A stretch of 35,440 bases of DNA from Mnemiopsis leidyi (Eukaryota > Ctenophora > Tentaculata > Lobata > Bolinopsidae), in the NCBI GenBank assembly GCA_000226015.1, contig JH152979.1, positions 87,432-122,871 on the forward strand, given 5' to 3'. Positions 1-12,280 of this stretch are shown here, in pieces. How positions within the stretch are numbered: position 1 is the first letter of the stretch; each line of letters opens with the position of its first letter. The notes under the pieces were generated by a model that was not told the origin of the DNA, made no database searches, and was given only the letters and a program-made list of their open reading frames with translations. Position numbers and translations under genes: made by a program.

Positions 1-1130
1 TGCGCGTCATTGCGCTTCGCTCGAGGAGCAGGTGTGACGCGCGCGAAGCGATGACGGTAGGTTGTAAGCCTACAAAAAATGGGCCGCAACGCAAGGCAAA
101 GAAATGCGTGACAGCGCGTGATGGCCGCGACAGTAGGTTATCAACCTACAACCATCACGCGCTCTCACGTTGCATAGCCCGCTGCCGCGAAAATTTTTTG
201 AAAAGGGTCACAACGAGAGACAACTCTCACTGCTCACGCATTTCAAAGAAATTCTAGACGCGCATCGCCCGTTAAGCACCTTGTCGCGGTGATGCCCGAC
301 TCTCGCAGCTCAATCTTGCAAGTACAAAGTACATGTACACGTTGCATAGCCCTGCTGCCGCGAAGCGGCAGCCTCCAGCGTTAAACGACTTTGCGTTGCG
401 GCTTATTTTCAATTCAATTTCAAATCACATTTCGCGCGCGGGGCTTTACCTAACCACAAACCAGGTGCTTACGACATTACGAGGCGCGCAAAAGGTTGCT
501 CTGGTTTAAAAGCATCGCAAGGGGCTGCCGCTTCGCGGCAGCAGGCTAAGCAACTTTTGATGATCTCGATCCCGACTCGCAGCTTTGCTATGCTCTCTGG
601 CGTTTCGTTAGAACGGTGTACGGATATAATCTCGTCGGCGTCAATAAGCACTTGGTAAGGTGAAGGCTTCACCTTGACGAGATTGGAGATATTTGTATTA
701 CTATCAGTCTACCGTTTTGACATTCAGATTTGAGCTGCAAGAGTCGGGTATCACTATCATTTTCTAATGCCAAGAGAGCAGCAAGCTGCGAGCCGCGCGC
801 GAGTCGGGTAACACCTCGACAACTTCGAATGAGAAATGAGGGTCGGACAAAGTCTTGTTGTCTGACTTCTTCGCCAGGCCAGAAATGCGTGACAGCGCGT
901 GATGGCCGCGACAGTATGCAGTAGGTTATCAACCTACAAGGTGCGCGCTGCTGTACAAAAGTCTTGTCGCGGTGATACCTTGTCCGACTTTGTCCGACCC
1001 TCATTCGAAGCGAGGATAAACTGACGGGAGAGTGTGCGCTGCAGTACAAGGTGATACTCGACTCTGCTCTCTAGCTCTGAACCAGTGTTTCGTAGAACAG
1101 TAGACGAATATAATCTCTTCAAACAAAGTC
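1..1130. repeat. GC-rich composite inverted-repeat region
   Basis: This segment is visibly richer in GC and CpG than the rest and is built from recurring blocks. The hairpin GTAGGTTATCAACCTAC occurs identically at 133-149 and 921-937, both times shortly after the shared string GCGTGACAGCGCGTGATGG; a related hairpin lies at 57-73. A second hairpin, GCTGCCGC-GAA-GCGGCAGC, is at 354-372 and appears with an inverted loop at 524-542. A block ending in GGATATAATCTCGTC near 640 recurs as GAATATAATCTCTTC near 1115. The text around 821-857 (ATGAGGGTCGGACAAAGTC) returns inverted around 960-1010. A palindrome centred near 666 (AAGGTGAAG-GC-TTCACCTT) joins two inverted arms. No convincing protein is encoded. 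It is probably a non-autonomous foldback or satellite-like repeat continuing off the left edge; the family is not recognised. Confidence 0.7.
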
Positions 1131-1976
1131 AGACAACCAGTCATGTAACAGTCTCATTAAAGAGGGTCAAGTTTTCATACTTTTGAGTACTATGCAGTGT
1201 TTTAACATAAACTAATTGGCTTAGAATAGTGTTTATGAGGTTGTTAATGAGGTGAGCGAACATAACTGGGCCTGTAATATTAAAATAAATTTACGCGCCG
1301 CGCGCAAACTGACATTTAATGAGTTGTATCTTGAGACAACTTCTCAATTTTCGGCATTGGATAGCTGACTTATAAGCCATCTTTCTGTTTTGATTCGGCG
1401 TGTTAACCTTGGTTTGAGTTGCGTGCATCAACCTCCAGCCTGAGATCTGTTCCTGTCCATGTTAAGCAAATTTGAGCTGTGACATGGAAAACTTAATTTG
1501 TTTTGGTGATTGTTTTTTCGTACTGTAAACATGTTTGGGTATTTCCGTTTGTTTCCGCCTGGATGTGAAAGTGTTTCTGGGCTCAATTCGGCGCTTGTGA
1601 AGTATGATTCAGCCTCAAGTATATTTAACCAACTGCAAGTTACTAACATTCTTAGATAGAAGGATCTATCGTGTAAATATGTTGGCATGTGGTAGTATGA
1701 CAGTACATATTGCAAGCCACTTCCTAAACATGTGCATAATCAATCGACATACATGGCGCATATCACGGTTAAGCCATAAACTGGAAAATCGTTTACGTTT
1801 GTTTAATTCATTGGATGATGTTGACATTCTCATTTATGTTGGGAAAAATCTATATACGCTCGAATTATATGCTGACCATGATGTTCCCAAGGTCGCTTTC
1901 TTAAAGTTTCTATTCATTTTTATAAATCGTTGCCGATTTAAATCCTTAAAATTTCTCAAATGTTTCCTAATTACAG
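1131..1976. other. upstream region of the CPEB gene, no recognised gene
   Basis: This is AT-rich, mostly unique sequence between the left repeat block and the CPEB coding exon. I see no exon with recognisable protein similarity. A good 3' splice site (pyrimidine-rich stretch ending TTACAG at 1976) suggests that the first coding exon carries a short 5' UTR from about 1977 and that a non-coding exon and promoter lie further upstream. Confidence 0.4.
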
Positions 1977-2058
1977 AGCTACTTCATTGAATTGAATTTG
2001 AATTATCAATATAATCTCCAATATTAGCTACGCTACTAGACAACTCAATCCTAGCTTG

Positions 2059-5000
2059 ATGCCTCAAATCATAGGATCCACAATGCTGGACCAACAATCC
2101 TTCCAAAGACCAGGCCTGAACGACCCTCTGAAGTGCAGTCCACTTTCCAACGAAAATATTATCCGGGAAAACAACAGTGACGACAATTCCAGCACCGCAG
2201 AACAGATAGTGACGGACCTTTACGACTCACAGCAGTTTTGGAATTCGTCTGGTCTTGATGATGTGAACCAGGTCCTGCAGTCACTGACCATCTCTACCAA
2301 CGCGGACGCAGCCAGCAACCAGAGTTCCTCATCGGCGTACAGCTCCTCCTACTCTTCTCCAACCTCCACCAGCTACGGACCAAACTTGGGGACAAGTCTA
2401 CACAACAACACTATTTCCCAACTCAACAACCTTCCCTACCAGTCCAGACTGAACGAATGGGCATCTAATCCGGCAGTCAATACCTCCTCCTGGGCTGCAC
2501 AAAGTCTCTCTTCTCCTACCATCAACCCTCCCTCCCTATCAAGACCTCTCTTCAACAATGGACCCACTGCTCCGATGGCTGCCTTTGGGAATCCGAACGG
2601 TTGGGGCACCAACCTGGCCGCTCAGCTAGTCAACAACAACAACCTGGGGACCTACCTCATGAGGAACGCGCACGCCTTCAAGAACATGCCCTCTCCTGGA
2701 CGCAGATCCAACTCCGGATTCGGGGGAAGAGATTCCTCCATCATTCCATCAAAGGTAAAACTTTAAGCTAGATTTGCTGTCATTAATTCGAATTGTACGT
2801 TTTCCATTTTGCTACATAAATTCTAGGCAAAAAACTCAAAGCGAGTGCTGCTAAGCTTCTCGCTAGCTAGCTCAGCCTAATAATATGATATAGTCTTGGT
2901 GTAAATGTCGGAGCTCTACTAGTTCACCAGCCTGACGTACACAGGTACCGGTTCCTACGTTTGTCCTAACTGAGGAAGACATAGCAACCGTTAACACTAT
3001 GAGCTGCAAAAAAGATCCAAACATGCAGCTTTATTATCAGTCTATGAGAAAAAATCTATTTATGGGTGGTGGAAACCAAGTTTTAAAGGTTTGATATTTG
3101 TTGAGCACTGTGCAAGTTAAACCTTCAGAATGTTACATGTAGCATCTTGAGACAATCGCTCTTCTAATTCATCTGTGATTTGTTTTGTTTTCCAAACCCT
3201 ACTTTAAATCTCAAGATCAATGGATGAAATGATATGCATGCTGGATTAATTGAATGTTTGGCAACGATTGCTTGTCTCAATGTAAACATTGTTCAATGTA
3301 ATCTTGCTCTAGTTAACATCTTTAAGATCTCCTTATTTACTTGCATGTTAACGCTGCTGTCTGCTGCATACTGTTTGAAAGATCATTTCTTCTGACTGAT
3401 CTACAGCTTGTGCAATTCCAGCCACTTTCCAGCTCAACCTTTCTGAACGATTTCACCACACACCATTGATTAATACGGTTCTGTCGAATCTGATTAATTA
3501 GATCAATCAAGTCCTATTAGGTTTCTTCATTAACGGGGTGCCATCATCTCTCGAAATGCAGTTCAAATAGCCCAGAGCCTCTAAAGAACTTGAATGGTAC
3601 CCGAAAATGGTCTAATTATAGTTTGATCGATGTGGTCGAGAGCACCATTAGTCCCGTAATGTTAGTGAAATGCAACCTTGGAAGTTGATCGGACAGAAGT
3701 ACTAAAACTACGAGTCTCTTGCGTGACACATGTTCAATTGAATAGCCCCTAATGGACTAATGTTTCTACGTCATGATTTATGTCACTGCGCTCTGCAGTT
3801 GTTACGTCTTTTAATAAATGCTACTCAAATAGAAGTTACATGTCACGCTCCTGTAAGCTATATACAGTATTCCATATTTCAATCAAATTTAATCAAATCA
3901 AGTGGTGGTTACAGTAATATGAACAGGTTGAGTAAATTTAATTTCGATCCAGTCTCATATGATTACCATTAAATAAAATTAGACGTGTGTTTACTTCTAA
4001 CCGATTTACAGAGCATGAAGACTCAAGATTGGGATTGAGATTTTTCATGTCTGCACCTCCTTTTCACTTAATGAACTTTACATTCTTCTGTGGGTAGCTA
4101 ATAACAAGTATCTTGAAGAAGCTGATAACAAGAATTTAACACAAACCCATTTTCTCCAGCAGAACTCCGTGCCGAGACCTATGCAGTTCAACAGCGGTAA
4201 CAGAATGAACGAGACTCAAGAAAATCTCAACTTTCTCCCGGCTTCCTCGGCCACTGGTTTGTTACATGAACTTCGAAAATTAAGCTTGACAGTTCAAGAT
4301 TTGGGTACTCAGAAAACTTTAGAGAATACCATCATTGTGCCTTCATTTAACTTTGATTTCTGTACTCAGAGACAATGCTGTACGAGCTACTGAACCAAGA
4401 CAGCACCGAGCAAGTCTTCCACCCCTCAATCCAGGACTCCCCTATAAGGAAGTTCCACTACGATCCTCCTGGAGAGAAATACTCCCGGAAAGTCTTTGTG
4501 GGCGGACTTCCCCCTGACATCGACGAGAGTAAGTTACACTTTTATCTTCAGGATACCTGCTGCAGGGTATTTTTCTTGCCTTGGCTATATATCGGCTCGC
4601 TTTCACTTTCTGGACAGCTATCTTGCTAGTTCGCTTTTCTGGCCTGGATTTATCGCTGTTGCACCTTAATCTCGGCTAAATACGGTGTTTTATCTTTTGT
4701 TTTTCCCTGCCTACGTTTAGAGGATGGGTGTGGATTGTAAATATTTACCCACACACGGTGACCAATATGCATCCTTGAACTTTGGATATTCCACGTTTGC
4801 GCACGAAATAATGGTGCTGGGGTCTTAAATTACAGTTTTAGTGATCTTAATTGTGAGGTCTGTTTACCATATGCAAGGGAGAGCTTAACCCATAAATCGG
4901 CCGCGAAAACTCTTATATGTATGTGTCGCGTTGAGAAATTTTATAACTTATTTCTGAAATACCATCACTCGGCCTTTACATGGTTCCATGTGCGCCTCGC

Positions 5001-8000
5001 ATGAACAATCAAGACATACTATACCTTCCATAACAATGAGTAGTAAAACTATAGTTACTATACACATCGAGTAGATAGGACTAAAAATAGCCCGTAATTC
5101 CTCACAGAGCTCCAACATCTAAAGACACGCCCAGCCTTGCCGGTCTGAGTCTTAGAGAACCGTACACATCGCAGCTCCTTGACATTTTTAGCCTCCTTCG
5201 CGCACCATAAATGGTATAATTGGCCAGCTGGCCCCACCGCCTTTTGTCCGCCATTTTCACATCTCCGGCTTTGAGCCCCCAGAAAGATAAGGGAAGATCG
5301 CGTCAGACTGTTATCCAGCTTACAGATGGGCGCAATGTTGGGTGGTATTCTTTGGCATAGTTGTTGTTGGCCTTCGGCCTGGAGCTCATTATCTGGGATA
5401 ATTACTGGCCGAGAAATTTCCAAGATGTTTGATCAAAACAAAGAGAATGCTGTTTATGTCATATCAAACAAGGACTAAGACAATGGGTTTCATGTTGTCG
5501 AGTCAACTCGATAAACAGAAGAAGCTTTATTATCAACCCCCTTCAAGTCTCGCGTAGAGACCCTAATTCCAATTTCATGACTTTTGACACAACCTTGAAA
5601 ATTTTATGAGAATTATTAGGCATAAATGTGGATAATGGAAGTTTGCGGCTAATAGATTCTGGATAAAAAACATTTAACTGCTACGTAAGGGCCTCCTTTT
5701 AAAGCAGGATGCCAAACAAGCATTTATTAAAAAAGATATTTTTAATCAGTAAATTTCTCGCTTTACCCCTTCCGAACTAATGAACACCCTCTAAATTTTC
5801 AGGTTTTCTTAGGAGACCATGAAAATAGTATGTTTTAACGTTATCTTGTAGTTTTCTCTGTGACTTGTGCATGTGTTCTTATACATCTTGTAACCTCTTC
5901 ATGGTACGTGTGGGATTGTGATTGTGTGATCACTGTTTTGCGTGTGACGGATCAGGCGTGACAATGTGTGATTCCAGCCCATGCATGTTCCTCACGCCCA
6001 GGTGAAATCCAACGAAAGATGTAATCCTACACTGGGAAATGAGAATGCTGTGCAATTTTAGACATGCTTTAAAAGTATAATCGGGCTGGTTAACCGTGAC
6101 AATTACACGATTGAGATAATTAGGAAAATTATTACACTTACTGTCTAGCAGCACAGATTGATCAGCATCTCATGGAATAGCAGCAAGGAAAGCTAACAAT
6201 TAACATAAGATTGTGATTAGTTGGCCAGGTTAAATTTTGGCTGTCTCTGAATGTCACCCTTCCCAGGAGAGATCCACGCTAGTTTCTGTCACTTCGGGAG
6301 TCTTGACGTTGACTGGCCTCACAAATCTCAGAGCCGAGCTCCTTTCCCTCCCAAAGGTTTGTACATTTCAATTAGATCTGTTCTTTTTTATAACGTTAAA
6401 ACGACTAATAAGTCGTTAAAACAGTCATTATTTTACTACCACCACATAATGACCATGCCATTCCATCATCCTAGACTCATTTATAGTGATGGATCGAGAA
6501 TCGTCATATTGTTCTGTCATTTTCGTTTTCACAGTTTATCCACGTCATACCACACTCGGTATCCTCATGAAAACGTTATCTCTGGATGTTAGCGTGTGTG
6601 CTGTGAGTTGGAAGGAGGGGAGTGAGTGTAGGACAACACAGTAAGCTGCAGGACACCTTGCCATGAGGCCACACTGCACTACTCCTGTGTGTGTGTGTAA
6701 GTGTGTGTGTTTGTGTGCGTGTGTTTGTGTGTGTGTTGTCTGTTTGTACCTAGATCTGTGTGGCTGTTTGTCTTTGTGTGGATGTCCTCTACTCAATTCT
6801 ACCACAACCGTCAGGACGATGCGGTCTTTTAGGTCGCTGTTGTGCAATCTAAACTAGCCATCCATCATCCCTTATATGGTGAAGTTAAAGTAGTGCGAAG
6901 GAGAGTGCAATACAATCTCACACCATGCTGCACCGAGAGATAGAGAGAGAGAGAGCGAGCGAGCCATCGGTTCTCGACGATTAGATTGGATTTTGAGCGA
7001 TGGCTGGACCAATGGCTGGGAGTAGGAGCTGAGACGGCCGAATAGCATTGTTAGCAAGGCCACGCACGTGATCCACGCTTTGTGTGTTGTTTTTCAATAT
7101 TATATAGCTATCTTTGGCGGCGCTAATCGTACACAACTGACAATAAGGATATTCGTGGTAGTGGCAGAGAAGGTCAGATCGCCTAACAAAACGGGTGATT
7201 GACGAGAGCGATTATCTGTGACTCCCTATTCACAAATCAGCATTCGCCATTTTCCCAGTATAGAGTCCACATCGTGGGAGATTAGCGAGTTAACGACTGA
7301 ATCGAGCTCTTGTTGCCACACCATTCCGCATTAATTGCGTGGAAAATGCACCAAATAGATTGTTAGGCCCGGTAGGGTGATTAGGCGTGCTGTGTAAGGA
7401 GCTATTAGGCTGCGGTAAGCGGCGTGAAGTCTAACTTGAGTTGTGAGCTACCGAGTAGGCTACTTGCATATTCACCACCCGTCTCTTTGAAACATAAATA
7501 TAACCGTGTCTCCACCTCTTGTGTGATTTAGACTAATCGCCACGTATTGTCCTCTATACTCCCCAAACTTGCTCTGTTGAGCAAGTCCCGTCCCTATAAG
7601 CCCACTACACATTTATGTTGAACATTGTAATACAATAGAGATCTGAATAAAGTTTTAACAGTCACATCACCTACTACACACATCACCTACACACAGAACA
7701 CATCACCTACACACATCAGATCACCTTATACCCTTACATGTACACGTAAGAAATCACTTTTTTTTCAGGGAGTCGAAGTTAAGAGCTCCACCAGGCAGTA
7801 CTTTTCTGCACTAAAACACTCTGAATTTACGTTTCTAACTAAACCTACATTCCAGGGTACGCATTCCTCCTCTTCCACGAGGAATACAGTGTACAAGCTC
7901 TGATAAGCATGTGCAAGCAGGAAGGTGGAAAGTACTACTACTTCGTATCTTCTCCAACACTCAAGGACAAACAGGTAAGATCTTCTCACAAATTTTTTTT

Positions 8001-11000
8001 TAATTTTTCAAAAGCCATCGGGTTCACATGATAATTTGTTTAATTACGAGCAGCTGACTTTGAATCATCAAGTTTTCCATCAGCAACCCTATGGCTTTTG
8101 TCGCATGACATTTCCCCGGTTAAGCCGTTGATTTAAATCATATTCTAAGAAAGAATTTTGTCCCCGACTACTAAGATAATGATGTGTCATTTTTCATTTC
8201 TGATTATGTGAGTAATTCTGGCTCAACCCTGTTAAAGTTAATTAGTCTGCGATTCAATTCGATATTAACTCGTCCTGGGAAATGTCATGCAAGTTTAACT
8301 GATCAAAACACAATTCTACAAGTGTTGAACTTAAATGAATACTGCTCATGCTCACTTCGCTGTCACCATGTTTACAATAAAATGCTGCATTGCTACACAT
8401 CTGTATTATATGCTATCATGTTTGCTATAGCTACATAACATTGCTACCCTCTTACTTTACTTGGCTGCTAAAGGCTGTTAGCAGCGCCCAACAAATAAAA
8501 GGAACGCTACCATTCTATGCTACATCCGTTTGCGTGTAACCGATCGATTATACATGATACACGTATGATATAAAGCAACTGTTCATCATTTGCTCGCGCT
8601 GACTCTGAATTTCTATTTTTAGAATTTAGAAGCTCATTAAGTCTTAAGCTTTCCTCCCTCTCATTCTGTTTCTATACGAAAGGCTAAGTTTTAGCTTATA
8701 CGGCCTGATTGCATTTCCTTGTGGGGTATAATTACACTGCTTTGAAGCTGTAACACGATAACGAGAGTTTTAGTGCACCAACATAATATATTGTGTACTT
8801 CAACAACGCAATATTCTTAGTTCAGATACGTAGATTTTATTAGGACGATCTACGTCATCATATAACTCTGCCTGTATTGCAACAATAACTAATAAATCCT
8901 GAAGATGAGGTACAAGTCATCTATAATTATTGAAACATGGATAAGATCTTAAATGCAATCATTCAAGTACTAAGTAATCTAAATGTTGAAGCCACTTTGG
9001 AAATTGTATGAGAATACGTTCTACAAAATTTGCTAAATCTCTCTGCTGCTTTTTTCTCGAGCTCAATTCTGATTTCTCAAAATTTCTGCGATAAACATCT
9101 GTCTTTAGCTGCATGTTCTGATTTTCACGCTCTTCTTACATCCCTTGAAGTTTACAGTCCATTATTCCTGTTTAGGGGTTGAATAGAATGTTGAAATGTT
9201 TGCTTTTTGGAACTTCTCTGCTGACAATCCTCTTTTCTAGAGAGAAAGAGAGTGTCTGAATGTGAAAAGTGAGGTCAATTGCATAGCTGCAAATAATTTC
9301 GCAGCGAACAAAGGCTAAGGACCGTACCGCAAGAGCGATGTGAATGGTTTCGTGCGATTAGGTGGTCATTGTATTTAGGAGCTCCTGGACAGGTCATGGC
9401 ACCTCGCATCCACTCTAAGATCTTTGAACCCTGAGTCGGCTCAAACAAGTCGTCAGATTTACTAGGTCTGTCTGGAAATGTGCGTATGTGCTGTATAGAA
9501 AAGCGACTACTAATAATATCATGTGATTTAAAAACTGTGTGCGATTATAAACATTGTCTGTAAGTCTTATCAAGATGCTGATGAATGATAATGGTGACCT
9601 GGATTTAAAATTTCGGCCCATCTATCTGCTGCTTGTTTGATCGTCTTCATCATCTCTCGCTTCTGATTCGGCGCATGTCTTTCTGTCTTGATGTTCTGCT
9701 CAGAATATGGTTTATCATTTTCCAACATTTACCAAGATTTTCTTTACAGAATGTCGGCCGAGAGTTTGTAAGTATATTTCATTCAAACATTTTTAAAGTA
9801 TTTAGGTAATTTTTTCTCATTAAAATCCTTGAACACCTTTTAGAGGTTTCTTATAAGAACTTAATATTAACAAATAACGCAATCTTGCTCAACTAATGAC
9901 GTCACTATAGCCTCCACACACACGTTGTCAGAATTAGACGGAGACACGGAAAGTTAACCTAAATGTACTAACTCACTAAACCAGCCGAAATAAACAGTAA
10001 ACATAGACAAACACGGTCTCTAAACCCGTGTAGCCCAGCTGTGTAGCTTATTTCTCCACACTTCACATCTAGCAACAGTTGAGCTTCAGGCCACAGCCCT
10101 CATTTAACTGCGGTCACGTCAAACAATTGAGCTGCAGTGTAGCAGAGTAACGTGTGCGGTCTCAACGTGCTGCTGTGATGATGACTCACAATGCGGCCGA
10201 TCTCCCGCACGTTGCAACACACTGACACACAGGCTTCCACCGCTGGTCATTATACCTCCGCGACCGTGCACACAGGATGTTGTGCAACTCTTACACTTGT
10301 GTTTCACACCTTTACTTTCATTGTACCGGTCATGTGATCATCACGTGACCAGGCCGCCCTGCAGGGCCCATCTACTCTCGCTTATTAGCGTTCTTCAACA
10401 AGCGTGTCCGCTATTTAATTAGAGTGACATAATAAGGGGTTGAGCCCCGTGGGGTCCGCCAAAACAGAAACCACATCTGTTTGGTCAACTCTTGACTGAG
10501 GGCCGAAACGGGGCATGCGAGCGATCTGGTTTGGGCGTTAGACGTCCAGATGGAACAAAACAAGTGCAGACTTTCGGGTGATTGGCGGAATTGCTTCTAT
10601 TGCGGAGATTCCCCAGGGCAATTGCTCTTGTAAAGAATATTTCACATTCCAATACTTGGAAATTTGGCGAGTCTCGCCACCCCATTTCAACTACTTGTGG
10701 TACGACCACACGGAAGAGTTAGTGGCTATTGTCTAGAAAGGCGAAACAGCCATTGTTTGGTCCTGATTTCTCTTATGGTAAACCACTAAATTTGATGGCT
10801 GTGCTAACAAGGCGAATACAGTTAGTCTGGCTGAATTAAAAGGCGCGTGGCAATATAGATGATGAAGACTTTTGTCTAGGAAGTAAGGTGCTGTGTAACC
10901 CTGTTACAGTCCGCCTAGCTTTTGGGAAGTATCACATCCACTCTTACACTCAGACAGAGTGTAAACCAATCCACAACAAAAGATTTCACTGCCCTAACCG

Positions 11001-12280
11001 GAGTTATTTGGCCTTTTGAACCACCAGTCAATATAATTCAGTGCCATTGTCCCCTTGGCATTGTAGAATGTAGTCCTTAAAACAAGATGCTTTGCAAGAA
11101 AGCACAATGCTAACCAACCACTGTAATTGTGAAATGATGATAGATGATTAGATATGATTATTTTCATTTTTGACACAAAGTTTGTAAAGGTTCAAATAAG
11201 ACCGTGGAGTCTCCAAGACGCAGACTTTGTAATGGACGGATCCCAACCCCTGGACCCCCGCAAAACGATCTTCGTAGGTGGAGTCCCCAGGCCTCTTAGA
11301 TCTGGTAATTATCTAATTTTTTAAAAGTTTACAGTCCCCAATTACCATTTTATTAGAAATTAGGATGCGGCGTCATTCCTTTGAATTCTCAAACAAATAA
11401 CTATTTTGTAAATAATTGAATGAAGATGTGGCTGAATATTATCCAGATTCATAGTACAAGTTGGCACGTGTACAAAAATGTCATGAGTTTGACGGACAAC
11501 TTTTTCAGTTGAGCTGGCTGTGATAATGAACAAGTACTACTCTGGTGTATGCTATGCGGGTATTGACGTGGACCCTGAATTGAAGTACCCCAAAGGGGCA
11601 GGAAGGGTGGCGTTCAGTAACCACACAAGTTACATCAATGCTATCAACAACCGCTTCATACAGCTTAAGATCGGGGATATTGACAAGAAGGTATGTTCCA
11701 ACTTCAAGTCTACAAATTTGCAAATACCATACTTACATTTTCAAGATAAAGTTGATATTAAGGTTTAGGGCAGTTAGTTTTGAAGATCTTGAGTATTGAA
11801 TTTTGAGTAAAGAGTAACGACTGTAAATACTACTGAGTTCATGGTCATGAAGCTTACTTGACCAGTCTCCATCTACCAAAGTAAGAGTGAGACTTGAGGA
11901 TATTTCCACTGTGGTGTGAGATAGTGTACCACGTGACCACAATACAGACCAGTGTTGAGTAACTCCGCCTAACAAAACACGTCTAGTGTAGGAAAACAAA
12001 GAGCGAGAAGTACTGCTGACTCTCCAACTCACTTAACCACCTGCTCTGCCAGGTGGAGGTAAAACCGTACGTCCTAGACGATCAGCTGTGTGACGAGTGT
12101 AACGGGGAGCACTGCGGCGGTAAGTTTGCTCCCTTCTTCTGTGGCCACATCTCCTGTCTCCGGTACTTCTGCGAGCACTGCTGGAGCGTGGCCCACACCC
12201 AGCCCGGCAGAGAGTTCCACAAGCCTCTCGTCAAGGAGGGCGCTGATCGGTCCAGGTCTCTCAACTCATTCAGATGGTAA
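2059..12280 (+). CDS. CPEB: CPEB2/3/4 (Orb2)-type cytoplasmic polyadenylation element-binding protein, 8 coding exons
   Basis: The protein binds U-rich elements in mRNA 3' UTRs and controls poly(A) length and translation. Coding exons are 2059-2754, 4160-4256, 4370-4528, 6267-6356, 7856-7974, 11190-11304, 11509-11690 and 12053-12280. Every junction is GT-AG and in phase, giving 561 aa. The N-terminus (about 1-300) is low complexity, rich in Asn, Ser and Gln, with no long polyQ tract. RRM1 is about 304-391 (RNP2 VFVGGL at 306-311, RNP1 GYAFLLF at 348-354). RRM2 is about 412-490 (IFVGGV at 414, KGAGRVAFS at 454-462). The C-terminal ZZ domain carries C499, C502, C516, C521, C526, C529, H534 and H542 as likely zinc ligands, plus a conserved C507. 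The signature WPHK and RPW/MDGSQPLDPRKTIFVGG segments place it with CPEB2-4 rather than CPEB1. Start chosen: the first ATG of the open frame, 4 nt after a possible acceptor AG at 2054; a short N-terminal extension cannot be excluded. The exon at 11190 has a weak acceptor (TTTGTAAAG). Confidence 0.95.
2755..4159 (+). other. CPEB intron 1
   Basis: The intron has donor GTAAAA and the tandem acceptor described separately. It is AT-rich single-copy sequence, and I see no embedded gene or repeat. Intron 2 (4257-4369) is short, 113 nt, with donor GTTTGT. Confidence 0.7.
4158..4162 (+). promoter_or_regulatory. NAGNAG tandem acceptor of the second CPEB coding exon
   Basis: The acceptor reads CCAGCAG followed by AACTCC. 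Either AG (4158-4159 or 4161-4162) can be used, and both keep the frame. The isoforms would differ by one glutamine (residue 233). Confidence 0.5.
4529..6266 (+). other. CPEB intron 3 with a GC-richer patch near 5120-5350
   Basis: The intron has a consensus donor GTAAGT and the acceptor TTCCCAG. Most of it is AT-rich and featureless. The patch at about 5120-5350 is richer in GC. On the minus strand it contains AAAATGGCGG, which resembles a YY1-type start-site motif and opens a 49-codon frame. No protein family is recognised, so it may be only a local regulatory element or chance. Confidence 0.45.
6686..6738. repeat. (TG)n microsatellite
   Basis: Imperfect TG dinucleotide run within CPEB intron 4, interrupted by AA, TT and GC steps. 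Open frames across it are artefacts of the repeat. Confidence 0.9.
6935..6963. repeat. short (GA)n run
   Basis: GAGATAGAGAGAGAGAGAGC-type purine run in CPEB intron 4, grading into GCGAGCGAG. Confidence 0.8.
7663..7725. repeat. CACATCACCTAC minisatellite
   Basis: About four imperfect tandem copies of a 12-19-nt unit containing CACATCACCTAC(AC), in CPEB intron 4 about 130 nt upstream of the next exon. Confidence 0.75.
9750..9767 (+). CDS. CPEB: predicted 18-nt cassette microexon of the CPEB gene
   Basis: Inside the 3.2-kb intron between the exons ending at 7974 and starting at 11190, an 18-nt segment is bounded by a strong acceptor (pyrimidine-rich TTTTCTTTACAG) and a full-consensus donor (GTAAGTAT). 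Both flanking exon junctions are phase 0 and the segment is exactly six codons, AATGTCGGCCGAGAGTTT, coding for N-V-G-R-E-F with no stop. Inclusion would put these residues between K-D-K-Q (387) and V-Q-I-R-P-W (388), at the last strand of RRM1 and the start of the inter-RRM linker. Vertebrate CPEB2-4 are known to use a 24-nt microexon, but in the N-terminal disordered region, so this position is different. No transcript evidence is available here. Confidence 0.6.
10328..10350. promoter_or_regulatory. imperfect 23-bp palindrome with two E-box-like cores
   Basis: Arms GGTCATGTGAT and ATCACGTGACC surround a central C, with one mismatch. The right half contains TCACGTGAC, which matches the extended E-box recognised by MiT/TFE and USF-type bHLH-zip proteins. 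Function is inferred only from motif similarity. Confidence 0.4.

Larger units (their letters stand above)
6357..7855 (+). other. CPEB intron 4 with simple repeats
   Basis: The intron has donor GTTTGT and the acceptor ACATTCCAG. It carries a TG-rich microsatellite (6686-6738), a GA-rich run (6935-6963) and an ACATCACCTACAC-type minisatellite (7663-7725). No other gene is seen. Confidence 0.7.
7975..11189 (+). other. CPEB intron 5 (longest), hosting the predicted microexon
   Basis: The intron is 3.2 kb with donor GTAAGA and a weak acceptor lacking a clean pyrimidine tract. Besides the microexon at 9750-9767 it contains an imperfect E-box palindrome at 10328-10350. No other coding sequence is recognised. 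Confidence 0.6.

Noticed and set aside
1604-1990. 128-codon forward open frame upstream of CPEB
   Set aside because: No recognisable domain, AT-driven composition, and it ends in what looks like the polypyrimidine tract and acceptor before the CPEB exon.
5058-5423. 121-codon minus-strand frame in CPEB intron 3, with a segment vaguely like the CRCW part of CDGSH proteins
   Set aside because: The iron-sulfur ligands do not follow and the similarity is only a few residues. Considered chance.
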